Shown here piece by piece: positions 23,550 through 31,104 of a stretch of 32,577 nt of DNA. The first letter of the stretch is position 1. Each line of letters opens with the position of its first letter. Source of the DNA: an uncultured Lachnospiraceae bacterium (GTDB lineage: Bacteria; Bacillota; Clostridia; Lachnospirales; Lachnospiraceae); contig CAJTMC010000043.1 of NCBI GenBank assembly GCA_910577115.1, positions 1-32,577 of the forward strand. The letters run 5' to 3'. The notes under the pieces are model-generated. The model saw only the letters and a list, made by a program, of their open reading frames with translations, had not been told where the DNA came from and made no database searches. Made by a program: the position numbers and the translations under genes.

Positions 23550-25946
23550 CTATTCCGACATATAGATTGCCGTTTTGCTGCGAACCTGTGAAACTGCATC
23601 GTCAAGGCTAAGCTTTCCCTTTAAGTATTCTATACACACGCTCTGTACCGCATCCTCAAGCGTGACATCTACAATATGCGGCGTCTTCGCCTGTGCCGCC
23701 CAGTCGCGGATTTGCTGCTTTTGCTCCTCGTCAAACCACATTGCATTCCAAAACCAACTGTTGCCTTCCTGGTCAGAACCGCCGTACATCATATAATAGC
23801 CTTCCTCCAGCGTATCGTCATACTTTGCAAGCAGCGTCTCAAACGCCGCCTTGTTGACAGGCAGTCCGCGAAACGTATTCGTCTGAATTTCCTCCGAAAG
23901 CATTAACTTCACAAACGATTTTGCCGCCTCGACATTTTTACTCTGCGCATTAATTCCCGTCAGCGTTTCCGGCATATAAACGCCCTCACTCTGCCCGTCA
24001 AACAGACCAACGGACAACTGCTCAAAGCCCTCGTTCTTTGGTATGGAAAGCGCCTCCGCAAGGGAATCCATCGAATACACATTCCCGCTTGTCATTTTGA
24101 TACCGTTTTGAACAAACGAACTGCTGTCAATCATCTTAAAGTAAAATGCCCAATCAATCTCACCGTGTACACCGTCATCATTTCCGCTTCTGAAAATGCT
24201 CATCTCACTGTAATCACTGACCTGCTTTTGTGTTAAACCGTTCATCTGCGCGTCGCAAATCTTCTTTGTCTGCTCCAAAAATGCCCGAATATTGTCTTCA
24301 TTGATACTGCCGTCCTCATTTTTCCAAGCAGGCGCACAAACCGGAATAAACCGCATGGCAATGCCCTGTTCATTGCAATCCGCCATAATCATTCCCTCCG
24401 GATTTTCGCTGCGCAGCATCTCAACGGTCTGCGCATAACCCTCATACGTCTTCGACTGCGTCACATACCGGCTGTCCCCCATCACAAGCGGAAGCTGGAA
24501 CTCTACCGGTGTCACGTAAATATTGCCGTCCGTTGCAAACGGCTCAATCAGATTTTCATACAGTCCGCCGCCGTCCTTCACCTCCGTAATAATATCGCTC
24601 ATATCCAGCAAAATGCCCTTTTCCACATACGTATCAATCGGCATCTCGTCAAGGATAAGCACATCAGGACCCTCGCCGTTTAGCAGCCTTGTACTCAGAT
24701 TTTTCAGCGCGTCCTCTCTTGTCACACCCTCTGCGTCAAGCGCCGCCTCATACTCCACAAACACGCCCGGATTGGCTGTCTGATATGCTGCAATCGCCTG
24801 TCTGACCGTATCGTTGTCATTCAGACTGTAAACGGCAAGCTTGTCGTTTGGAACGGTCGGCACCGCCGCATCATAATAAAACTTAATCACCGCCCCGTCG
24901 CTAAACTGCGCCAAAAACTCCTCGTTCTCAAGCGCAATCGCATTCACAATGTCACGCGAAGGATTTCCGAACGATGAAAGACTTGGGTCTATCACCAGCT
25001 CCACTGCGGAGCCGCCAATCACATGACGGTGTAGTCCCTTGCTGCCCGCAATATAAACCGTATTCTCCTCACCGAAAAAAGCGTACATATTGTAACAGTT
25101 TCCGTAATCTGCCGGCTCGTTGTATGTTTCCTTCACGAAATCAATCAGCACATCATCCTCAATAAAGCGTCCGCTCTCCATATCATAAATCAACACGCCG
25201 TCGTAGGTCACAACCATCAAAAGCTTGCCCTGCGTATCCATCGTAAGCGGATTGCTCTCAATCGTACAAAGTCTGTTCAGCGTCCCCGTTTCCACATCAA
25301 CCTCAAACACGCCCTTGCCATAGGTAATCATAAACAGCCGCCCGTCCTGCGTATAGTGCAATTGTTTTGCATACATATCGTCCGAAGAAAACTGTACGGG
25401 CAATTCCTTCTGTGTGCCGTCGGGACTGACAATCATCAAATGCGGATCTAATCCAGTGCTTTCCGTATCCGCCTCCATATCGGCTGCCATGCCATCTTTT
25501 ACAGTATCCTCGCGTTTAGAAAGCGGAGAATACTGAATGGCAAACGTCCCGTCGTTTGCGAACGCGGCCTGCATGATATAATTGTCTTCCTGTAGTTTTG
25601 CATACCACTCCAATTCGGTACTGCTCCATGTATCACCGTTATCCTCCGACGAATAAAACATGGGGCCATACGCAAACATGTTGATGCTTTTGCCATCCCG
25701 CACCATGCAGGAATGCCCCTCCATGCTAAGATCCGCCTGCTTTTCCACATAGCGCCCCATGCTCATTGCGTCGCCGCCTTCATTTTCCACAGACGCACCC
25801 GTCTGCTGCTCCTGTACTGTTTCTGCCGGTGCGCCTGTCTGCATATCAGGGTCTATGGCGCTCCCCATCTGACACCCCGCAAATCCTACACACAGGGCAA
25901 GCGTTGTTGTCAATGCTGTTATTTTTTTCACAATCCGATGTTTCAT
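23550..25946 (-). CDS. Solute-binding lipoprotein with N-terminal beta-propeller-like domain
   Basis: The 798-residue protein has a lipoprotein signal (MKHRIVKK, hydrophobic core, lipobox VGFAGC with Cys near residue 25) and GAAAGGAG upstream of the ATG. Residues about 60-370 are made of short repeated strands typical of sialidase/WD-like propellers (FYSSEDNGDTWSSTELEW, LMIVSPDGTQKELPV, KLLMVVTYDGVLIYDME, NTVYIAGSKGLHRH). From about 370 to the end it is an extracellular solute-binding protein family 1 domain (DTVRQAIAAYQTANPGVFVEYE, GEGPDVLILDEMPIDTYVEKGILLDMSDII, AKSFVKLMLSEEIQTNTFRGLPVNKAAF). Typical binding proteins are 400-550 residues, so the propeller is an added module. It should deliver a sugar-like ligand to the permeases encoded next. 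First gene of the operon. Confidence 0.88.
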   Translation of the reverse strand: MKHRIVKKITALTTTLALCVGFAGCQMGSAIDPDMQTGAPAETVQEQQTGASVENEGGDAMSMGRYVEKQADLSMEGHSCMVRDGKSINMFAYGPMFYSSEDNGDTWSSTELEWYAKLQEDNYIMQAAFANDGTFAIQYSPLSKREDTVKDGMAADMEADTESTGLDPHLMIVSPDGTQKELPVQFSSDDMYAKQLHYTQDGRLFMITYGKGVFEVDVETGTLNRLCTIESNPLTMDTQGKLLMVVTYDGVLIYDMESGRFIEDDVLIDFVKETYNEPADYGNCYNMYAFFGEENTVYIAGSKGLHRHVIGGSAVELVIDPSLSSFGNPSRDIVNAIALENEEFLAQFSDGAVIKFYYDAAVPTVPNDKLAVYSLNDNDTVRQAIAAYQTANPGVFVEYEAALDAEGVTREDALKNLSTRLLNGEGPDVLILDEMPIDTYVEKGILLDMSDIITEVKDGGGLYENLIEPFATDGNIYVTPVEFQLPLVMGDSRYVTQSKTYEGYAQTVEMLRSENPEGMIMADCNEQGIAMRFIPVCAPAWKNEDGSINEDNIRAFLEQTKKICDAQMNGLTQKQVSDYSEMSIFRSGNDDGVHGEIDWAFYFKMIDSSSFVQNGIKMTSGNVYSMDSLAEALSIPKNEGFEQLSVGLFDGQSEGVYMPETLTGINAQSKNVEAAKSFVKLMLSEEIQTNTFRGLPVNKAAFETLLAKYDDTLEEGYYMMYGGSDQEGNSWFWNAMWFDEEQKQQIRDWAAQAKTPHIVDVTLEDAVQSVCIEYLKGKLSLDDAVSQVRSKTAIYMSE

Positions 25947-26027
25947 ATTGATACTCCTTTCAATGTCTGCAAGTCAAATACCTCGCGGCGCCTGGTCCAT
26001 TGCCCGCGGGAATATGTGCATAATAGC

Positions 26028-26060
26028 ATCATAGCAAGGATTTCTCTAAAAAATCTCTAA
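26028..26060 (-). promoter_or_regulatory. Promoter and operator of the binding-protein/ABC/HlyD operon
   Basis: On the minus strand two TTAGAGA copies (26054-26060 and 26043-26049) start 11 bp apart. Nine bases after the second comes TATGAT (26028-26033), a good -10 box; no -35 consensus is present because the repeats occupy that place. This layout is typical of promoters activated by OmpR/PhoB-type regulators. Confidence 0.65.
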
Positions 26061-26143
26061 GCATGGGACTGTATACAAAAAATTTGAAGAATTTTTCTCT
26101 CCCGTACAAGCCTCAGTTGCAGGTTTTGCACTCATTTTTCTAG

Positions 26144-26178
26144 TTTAGAGATACTTTAGAGAAACTTTGTGCTATACT
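26144..26178 (+). promoter_or_regulatory. Promoter and operator of the response regulator gene
   Basis: TTAGAGA occurs at 26145-26151 and 26156-26162 (11-bp period). TATACT (26173-26178) follows ten bases after the second copy, with no -35 consensus. The arrangement mirrors the promoter on the other strand, so one regulator, most simply the adjacent OmpR-type protein, probably binds both. Confidence 0.65.
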
Positions 26179-26251
26179 GTTTTTAAAATTACAAAATTCA
26201 CATTATAATAGAAATAAAACAACTTGGAAACAAAGGAGGCACAACACAGCC

Positions 26252-26935
26252 ATGCGTATTTTACTTGCAGAGGACGACAAAAATTTAAATCATTCCATCG
26301 CACAGCAGCTTACGGCAAAGGGATTTGCGGTTGACTGCTGCTTCGACGGAGAGGAAGCGCTCTACTTTTGTGAACAAAATATTCACGACGTCATTTTGCT
26401 CGACCGTATGCTCCCCTTAATGGACGGAACTGCCGTATTAAAAAAACTGCGGGAAAACGGAATTGGCACGCCTGTCATCTTAATCACCGCACTCGGCACG
26501 CTAAACGACAAAGTAACAGGCTTAAATCTCGGCGCGGACGATTATCTCGTAAAGCCGTTTGCATTTGAAGAGCTGCTTGCAAGAATCCAGTGCGTCACAC
26601 GCCGCTCTCCCATTCTAAACATGAGCAGCGAGCTGCACCTTGCGGACATCCGTTACAATGCGTCAGACAACACGCTCACCGGAAAAAGCGGCGCCTGCAC
26701 GCTCTCCAATCGCGAAGGTGCGCTGCTTGAAGTGTTTCTCAAAAATCCCACGCAGACATTTCCCCGAAACACACTGCTTTTAAAAATATGGGGACCGGAC
26801 AGCGACGTCGAGGAAGGAAATCTCGACAACTATATCTATTTCCTAAGACGCAGACTAAAAACCGTCGGCAGCCGTCTTGAAATCAAGACCATACGCGGTG
26901 TCGGCTATTGTCTGAATTGTTACGAAACAACGTAA
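26252..26935 (+). CDS. OmpR/PhoB-type response regulator
   Basis: This 227-residue DNA-binding regulator should be phosphorylated by the kinase encoded next. The receiver domain (1 to about 115) has the acidic pocket E7/D8/D9, the phosphoacceptor D51 in LLDRMLPLMDG, T79 and K101 in LVKPF. The winged-helix domain (about 125-223) has LSNREGALLEVFLKNP, DNYIYFLRRRLK and IKTIRGVGYCL. AAAGGAGG lies 12 bases upstream of the ATG, a rather long spacing. It is divergent from the binding-protein operon, and both promoters carry the same 11-bp-spaced repeats, the spacing OmpR-type dimers contact. Its signal is unknown. Confidence 0.95.
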   Translation: MRILLAEDDKNLNHSIAQQLTAKGFAVDCCFDGEEALYFCEQNIHDVILLDRMLPLMDGTAVLKKLRENGIGTPVILITALGTLNDKVTGLNLGADDYLVKPFAFEELLARIQCVTRRSPILNMSSELHLADIRYNASDNTLTGKSGACTLSNREGALLEVFLKNPTQTFPRNTLLLKIWGPDSDVEEGNLDNYIYFLRRRLKTVGSRLEIKTIRGVGYCLNCYETT

Positions 26936-26963
26936 CTGTTCAGTCACTGTTATGGAGGTACTT

Positions 26964-28265
26964 ATGTTTAAAAAAGTCCGTATCCGCCTGACACTGTTAA
27001 GCGGTAGTATTACCACGCTCATCTTAATGATTATGACCTGCGGCTATCTCTATATCTCGGAACAAAGCCTGCTCGAAAACCGACGCAGCTCTTACCAGTC
27101 CGACGTATACAGCATTGCCGTGCAGCTGGACAATCAGGGCGTAATTACGCATGCGTGGCTTTCACAGCTTGAGGCATCCCGCAGCTGTTACATTTCGGTA
27201 CTTGATAATGGCACGCCTTTCCTGTTTGACAAAAAGCAAAAAAACGACCGGCGTGACAAACTGATTGACAGCCTGTGGACACATTACCGAAACAGCGAGC
27301 CGTCCGTTTCCGTTGCCATTTCATACAAATGTCACTTTCAGTCGTTTGTCGACTCCGATTGCTACTGTTTTGTCATCACCGTCATGCAAAACAAAATACC
27401 GCTTGAAATGCTGATCGCATTTCCGCTCTCCGACACGCGCGGACAGCTTATCAGACAGCGCATTGTCTTTATCGGCGTTGTTTTTCTTGCGCTTATTGCC
27501 ATTTGGATTTTTATGTGGATATACACAAAACGACTCCTTGCACCCATTGAAGAAAACCGCCTGCGTCAAAACCGTTTTGTGGCAGCAGCCTCCCACGAAC
27601 TGCGTACACCGCTTGCAGTCGTTCTCTCCTGCGCAGAAGCGGCACAGGACAAGCTGACGCTGGAAAAAACTGACACAAATGTCATAAATTTGAAACACGA
27701 TATTGCCGCCATAAAGAACGAAGCGCTGCGCAGCTCGCGCCTGCTAAACGACATGCTCACTCTCTCAAGCCACGACGCCGGACGCCTTGACATTCGCAAA
27801 GCCCACACGGAACTCGACACACTGCTCCTAAACACTTGCGAAGCCTTCGAGCGCCTTGCTGCCGAAAAAAATATCCGCCTCTGCGTTACCCTCCCCGACA
27901 CGCCCATCCCCGCATGCTATTGCGACGCGCAGCGCATCGCGCAGGTGCTCACAATCCTGCTGCATAACGCCACAAGCTACACTCCCGAGCACGGTAACAT
28001 AACTGCCGTACTCTCCTTTCGGAAAACTGCGCACAGACACTTTCTGCTCGCTGTTTCTGACACAGGTGTCGGAATTGATGACGACGAGAAACAACACATT
28101 TTTGAACGCTTTTACCGCAGCGAAAAAGCCCGAAGTGACAAAAATCACTTCGGACTCGGATTGTCGATTGCCTATGAAATTATTGCGGCACACGGCGGAA
28201 CCATCGCCGTCGCCGATAACCCAAACGCAGAGCACGGCACCGTATTTACCGTGCGGCTGCCGTAA
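26964..28265 (+). CDS. Membrane sensor histidine kinase
   Basis: I chose MFKKVRI (GGAGG five bases upstream); an ATG at 26952 overlaps that ribosome site. The 433-residue kinase has TM1 at about 9-31, an extracellular sensor of about 130 residues with several Cys (SCYISVL, YKCHF, SDCYCF), and TM2 at about 164-186. After a short linker instead of a full HAMP domain comes the HisKA box FVAAASHELRTPLAVVLS with H211. The ATPase domain shows the N-box LLHNATSYTPEH, DTGVGID, FERFYRSEKAR and GLGLSIAYEII. It should autophosphorylate on H211 and pass phosphate to D51 of the regulator encoded 28 bp upstream. The Cys-rich sensor may be disulfide-bonded; the ligand is unknown. Confidence 0.94.
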   Translation: MFKKVRIRLTLLSGSITTLILMIMTCGYLYISEQSLLENRRSSYQSDVYSIAVQLDNQGVITHAWLSQLEASRSCYISVLDNGTPFLFDKKQKNDRRDKLIDSLWTHYRNSEPSVSVAISYKCHFQSFVDSDCYCFVITVMQNKIPLEMLIAFPLSDTRGQLIRQRIVFIGVVFLALIAIWIFMWIYTKRLLAPIEENRLRQNRFVAAASHELRTPLAVVLSCAEAAQDKLTLEKTDTNVINLKHDIAAIKNEALRSSRLLNDMLTLSSHDAGRLDIRKAHTELDTLLLNTCEAFERLAAEKNIRLCVTLPDTPIPACYCDAQRIAQVLTILLHNATSYTPEHGNITAVLSFRKTAHRHFLLAVSDTGVGIDDDEKQHIFERFYRSEKARSDKNHFGLGLSIAYEIIAAHGGTIAVADNPNAEHGTVFTVRLP

Positions 28266-28270
28266 TGTTA

Positions 28271-28299
28271 TTGACTGTACCCCATTCCCGTATTACAAT
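28271..28299 (+). promoter_or_regulatory. Promoter of the 47-residue gene
   Basis: TTGACT (28271-28276) and TACAAT (28294-28299) are 17 bases apart, starting six bases after the kinase stop codon. They suggest that the small gene has its own transcript. Confidence 0.65.
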
Positions 28300-28357
28300 A
28301 AAGCTAGAAACGCATCTGCTGATTTTTAATTTTTATTATAGAAAGGATTGTGAAAGC

Positions 28358-28501
28358 ATGAATATGACAGAGGTTGCAAGACTGCTTTTAGGACTGCGCG
28401 CCGCAGGTTGGACCGAAAAAGAAATCAATGATTTTGTTCTTTATATTGAATCTGGCGAAGAACAATATAAACCAAAACCCAAAAACGAAAAAACAGAATA
28501 A
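28358..28501 (+). CDS. Small conserved-looking protein of 47 residues
   Basis: The frame MNMTEVARLLLGLRAAGW, then TEKEINDFVLYIESGEEQYK and a Lys/Pro-rich tail, begins after AAAGGA ten bases upstream. It has a dedicated promoter and a strong terminator five bases past its stop, so it is very likely a real gene. It looks like two short amphipathic helices, one with Leu-rich spacing and one with EINDFVLYIESG, and has no signal peptide or membrane segment. I do not recognise a characterised family. The acidic/aromatic second helix could be a protein-interaction surface; that is only a guess. Confidence 0.75.
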   Translation: MNMTEVARLLLGLRAAGWTEKEINDFVLYIESGEEQYKPKPKNEKTE

Positions 28502-28505
28502 AAAT

Positions 28506-28546
28506 AAAAAACGCCCAAAACAGCGAAACCGTTTCGGGCGTTTTTT
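28506..28546. terminator. Bidirectional rho-independent terminator
   Basis: AAAAAACGCCC (28506-28516) is opposed by GGGCGTTTTTT (28536-28546), with runs of A and T giving U-tracts in both directions. It ends the small-protein transcript (plus) and the EF-G-like transcript (minus), which converge here. Confidence 0.9.
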
Positions 28547-28562
28547 ATTTCCTTATTCTACA

Positions 28563-30653
28563 CTATTCCGCATTATTCTCCGCCACCTTCGCCGCGCGCG
28601 CAGCCACTTCCGCTGCCTGCACGTCGCTTGGTGTCTGCTCGTAGCGCACAATCTCATACTCGAAATTGCCGCGTCCGCCCGTCATTGAACGCAGTGTCGT
28701 ACAATATCCCGCAAGCTCCATAATCGGAATATCCGCCTCAATTACCTGCTTGCCGTTTCCAATCGGGTTCATGCCAAGCACTCTGCCCCTGCGCTTGTTC
28801 AAATCACCCATAATATCGCCCGTATACCTGTCAGGCACCGTCACCTTCAGATTTGCAATCGGCTCTAACAGCACCGGAGCCGCGTCCATAAAGCCTTTCT
28901 TAAACGCCTGAATGGATGCCATCTTAAACGCCTGCTCCGAAGAGTCTACCGGATGATATGAACCGTCGTAAAGCACGCCCTTAACACCCACAACCGGATA
29001 TGCCGCAAGCGGTCCCTTCAAAACGGATTCCTGCATACCCTTCTCCACTGCGGGGAAGTAGTTCTTCGGCACCGCACCGCCGACAACCTCCTGCTCAAAC
29101 ACATATGCAGTTTCCAAATCGCCGGACGGCTCAAAGCGCATCTTTACATGACCATACTGTCCGTGTCCGCCGGACTGCTTCTTATACTTCGCTTCCACGT
29201 CCGCTTTCTTCTTAATCGTCTCCTTAAACGCAACCTTCGGCTTTGACAGTTCAATCTGGCACTTATATTCATTCAGCAGACGGCTTTGGATAATATCAAG
29301 CTGCTGCTCGCCAATACCATACAACAATGTCTGTCTGTTCTCCGTATCATTCACTACCTTGAGCGTCTGATCCTCATGCGAAAGCTTCTGTAATGCCTGC
29401 GATACCTTGTCAATATCACCCTTGTTGGGCACCTTATAGCGCATTGCCGTGTAAGGCTTTGACAGCTCAAACTTGCCGTACTCAATCACAGTCGCCTTTG
29501 TGGAAAGCGTGTTGCCCGTTCTTGCCGCCGTCAGCTTTGCAATCGCGCCGATGTCGCCCGCGTGCAGCTCGCTGATCTCAACAGGCTTGCTGCCCTGCAA
29601 AATATAGAGCTTATTAACCTTCTCCTCAACATCCTTATCCTTATTATAAATCACGTCGTCTGACTTAAATACGCCCGAACAAACTTTAATCAGCGAATAC
29701 TTACCGATAAACGGATCCACAATCGTCTTAAATACATAAGCGGATTTTGCCTTTGAGAAATCGTAATTTGCCTCAAAGACCTCGTTTGTCTTCATGTTAA
29801 AGCCCGCAATCTGCCTGTTTTCCGGACTTGGCATATATTTCACAATGTCATCCAACAGCGTGTATGTACCCTGGCACAGCAGGCTGGAACCCATACTAAT
29901 CGGAACAATCGTGCTGTCAATTACATTCGTCCGCAGCGCCGCACGGATTTCGTTTTCCGTAAACGTCTCACCGCCGAAGTAACGCTCCATAAACTCCTCA
30001 CTCGTTTCCGCAACCGCCTCCATCAGGGTATCCTTATAGAGCGAAAGATTGTCCTTACTGTAATCTGGAATCTCGCACGCCTCAACCTCTTTGCCCTTCC
30101 AACGGTTTCCCGTCTCACTCACGACATTGACATAGCCGACAAACTTCTCATTCTCACGGATTGGGAAATGGAACGGCGCAATCTTCTTGCCGTACATCTC
30201 CGTCAGCTTTTCCACCACATTTTTGAAAGAAGCATTGTCAGCGTCCATTCCTGTCACATAAATCATGCGCGGCAGCTTGTATTTCTCGCACAGCTCCCAT
30301 GCCTTCTCCGTGCCTGCCTCAACGCCTGATTTTCCCGAAACAACAATAACTGCCGCGTCCGCTGCGCTGATCGCCTCCTCAACCTCGCCTATAAAATCAA
30401 AATAGCCGGGTGTATCGAGTACATTAATCTTTGTACCCTCCCACTCGATCGGTACGACTGATGTGCTGATAGATATTTTACGTTTCTGCTCCTCCTTGCC
30501 GAAGTCGCTGACCGTATTGCCGTCCTCCACTCTGCCCATACGTGAAGTAAGCCCCGCCAAATATGCCATAGACTCCACGAGTGTAGTCTTACCCGCACCC
30601 CCGTGTCCTAACAAAACTACATTTCTGATTTTATCAGTTGTGTAAACATTCAT
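28563..30653 (-). CDS. FusA2-type elongation factor G-like protein
   Basis: This 696-residue protein has the EF-G domain order. G1 is GHGGAGKTTL (16-25) and G3 is DTPGYFDF (80-87). Domains II-V include the domain-IV loop SGGHGQYGHV and a C-terminal part with GDIMGDLNKRRGRVLGM and LRSMTGGRGNFEYE. Canonical EF-G has AHIDAGKTTT, DTPGHVDF and NKMD. Here the catalytic His is Tyr84 and the G4 motif is TGMD (134-137). It therefore probably binds or hydrolyses GTP poorly and is not the housekeeping EF-G. A Bacteroides EF-G2 has been described as supporting translation without GTP hydrolysis; similarity of role is a guess. GGAGG precedes the ATG. A roughly 175-nt structured leader suggests post-transcriptional control. 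Confidence 0.88.
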   Translation of the reverse strand: MNVYTTDKIRNVVLLGHGGAGKTTLVESMAYLAGLTSRMGRVEDGNTVSDFGKEEQKRKISISTSVVPIEWEGTKINVLDTPGYFDFIGEVEEAISAADAAVIVVSGKSGVEAGTEKAWELCEKYKLPRMIYVTGMDADNASFKNVVEKLTEMYGKKIAPFHFPIRENEKFVGYVNVVSETGNRWKGKEVEACEIPDYSKDNLSLYKDTLMEAVAETSEEFMERYFGGETFTENEIRAALRTNVIDSTIVPISMGSSLLCQGTYTLLDDIVKYMPSPENRQIAGFNMKTNEVFEANYDFSKAKSAYVFKTIVDPFIGKYSLIKVCSGVFKSDDVIYNKDKDVEEKVNKLYILQGSKPVEISELHAGDIGAIAKLTAARTGNTLSTKATVIEYGKFELSKPYTAMRYKVPNKGDIDKVSQALQKLSHEDQTLKVVNDTENRQTLLYGIGEQQLDIIQSRLLNEYKCQIELSKPKVAFKETIKKKADVEAKYKKQSGGHGQYGHVKMRFEPSGDLETAYVFEQEVVGGAVPKNYFPAVEKGMQESVLKGPLAAYPVVGVKGVLYDGSYHPVDSSEQAFKMASIQAFKKGFMDAAPVLLEPIANLKVTVPDRYTGDIMGDLNKRRGRVLGMNPIGNGKQVIEADIPIMELAGYCTTLRSMTGGRGNFEYEIVRYEQTPSDVQAAEVAARAAKVAENNAE

Positions 30654-30828
30654 TCCAGTTACCTCCTATTTTGATTTTATAAATCGTTACTGTTCCCTTT
30701 GTTCCAGTAACAGGTAAAAATCCATGCAAAATTCCCTTCGGTAATGGATTTTTACTTGGCACCGGTACGTTTTCTCACGGACTTAGCAGTGAATGCCAAG
30801 TCCTGTACAGACAGCAACAATAAGCCTC
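30654..30828 (-). promoter_or_regulatory. Switch-like 5' leader of the EF-G-like gene
   Basis: These roughly 175 nt hold several stems. GGACTT/AAGTCC (30779-30784 with 30798-30803) competes with ACTTGGCA/TGCCAAGT (30754-30761 with 30794-30801). GTAAAAATCCAT pairs with ATGGATTTTTAC (30714-30725 with 30744-30755), and GTTACTG with CAGTAAC (30686-30692 with 30705-30711). In the RNA, UUACCU (30712-30717), at the edge of the second stem, is complementary to AGGUAA of the ribosome site. Competing pairings of this kind are typical of regulatory leaders. I recognise no known riboswitch class. Confidence 0.5.
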
Positions 30829-30834
30829 ATTAAA

Positions 30835-30863
30835 ATTTTACTATATTTCCCGAAACAGTTCAA
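30835..30863 (-). promoter_or_regulatory. Promoter of the EF-G-like gene
   Basis: TTGAAC (30858-30863) and TAAAAT (30835-30840) are 17 bases apart on the minus strand, about 180 bp upstream of the ATG. The rest of the gap up to tyrA (30864-31104) is AT-rich and holds no gene. Confidence 0.6.
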
Positions 30864-30984
30864 TCTCTTTTGTGCAATATGCACACTGTATTTTTGCATA
30901 AAATATTATGTTAATTTTCGTCATTATTACTATTGATTTATGATACAGTCTTACACTTTATATAAGAAAACAAAAATTTTGCAG

Positions 30985-31013
30985 TTGACTTTAGCACATT
31001 AAAGTGCAATAAT
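30985..31013 (+). promoter_or_regulatory. Promoter of tyrA
   Basis: TTGACT (30985-30990) and AATAAT (31008-31013) are 17 bases apart. The spacer contains the small palindrome GCAC-ATTAAA-GTGC, which could be an operator. About 85 nt of leader precede the ATG at 31105. Confidence 0.55.
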
Positions 31014-31104
31014 TTTATATGTATAAATGTCATATTGTTTCAGAACAGAAACGTTCCAGAATATAAACAAACATATAAACAAACACGAAAGGATTTTGAT
31101 ATTT

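Larger units (their letters stand above)
25947..26251. other. Divergent control region between the ABC/HlyD operon and the two-component genes
   Basis: No gene lies in these 305 bases. They hold two divergent promoters, each with a pair of TTAGAGA direct repeats: 26043-26060 toward the binding protein and 26145-26162 toward the regulator. About 84 bp separate the two pairs. The binding-protein leader also contains a GC-rich imperfect palindrome (CCCGCGGG near 26008). Confidence 0.75.

Noticed and set aside
27321..28235. Minus-strand frames opposite the histidine kinase
   Set aside because: They overlap a clear kinase with all conserved boxes and show no ribosome sites or family similarity.
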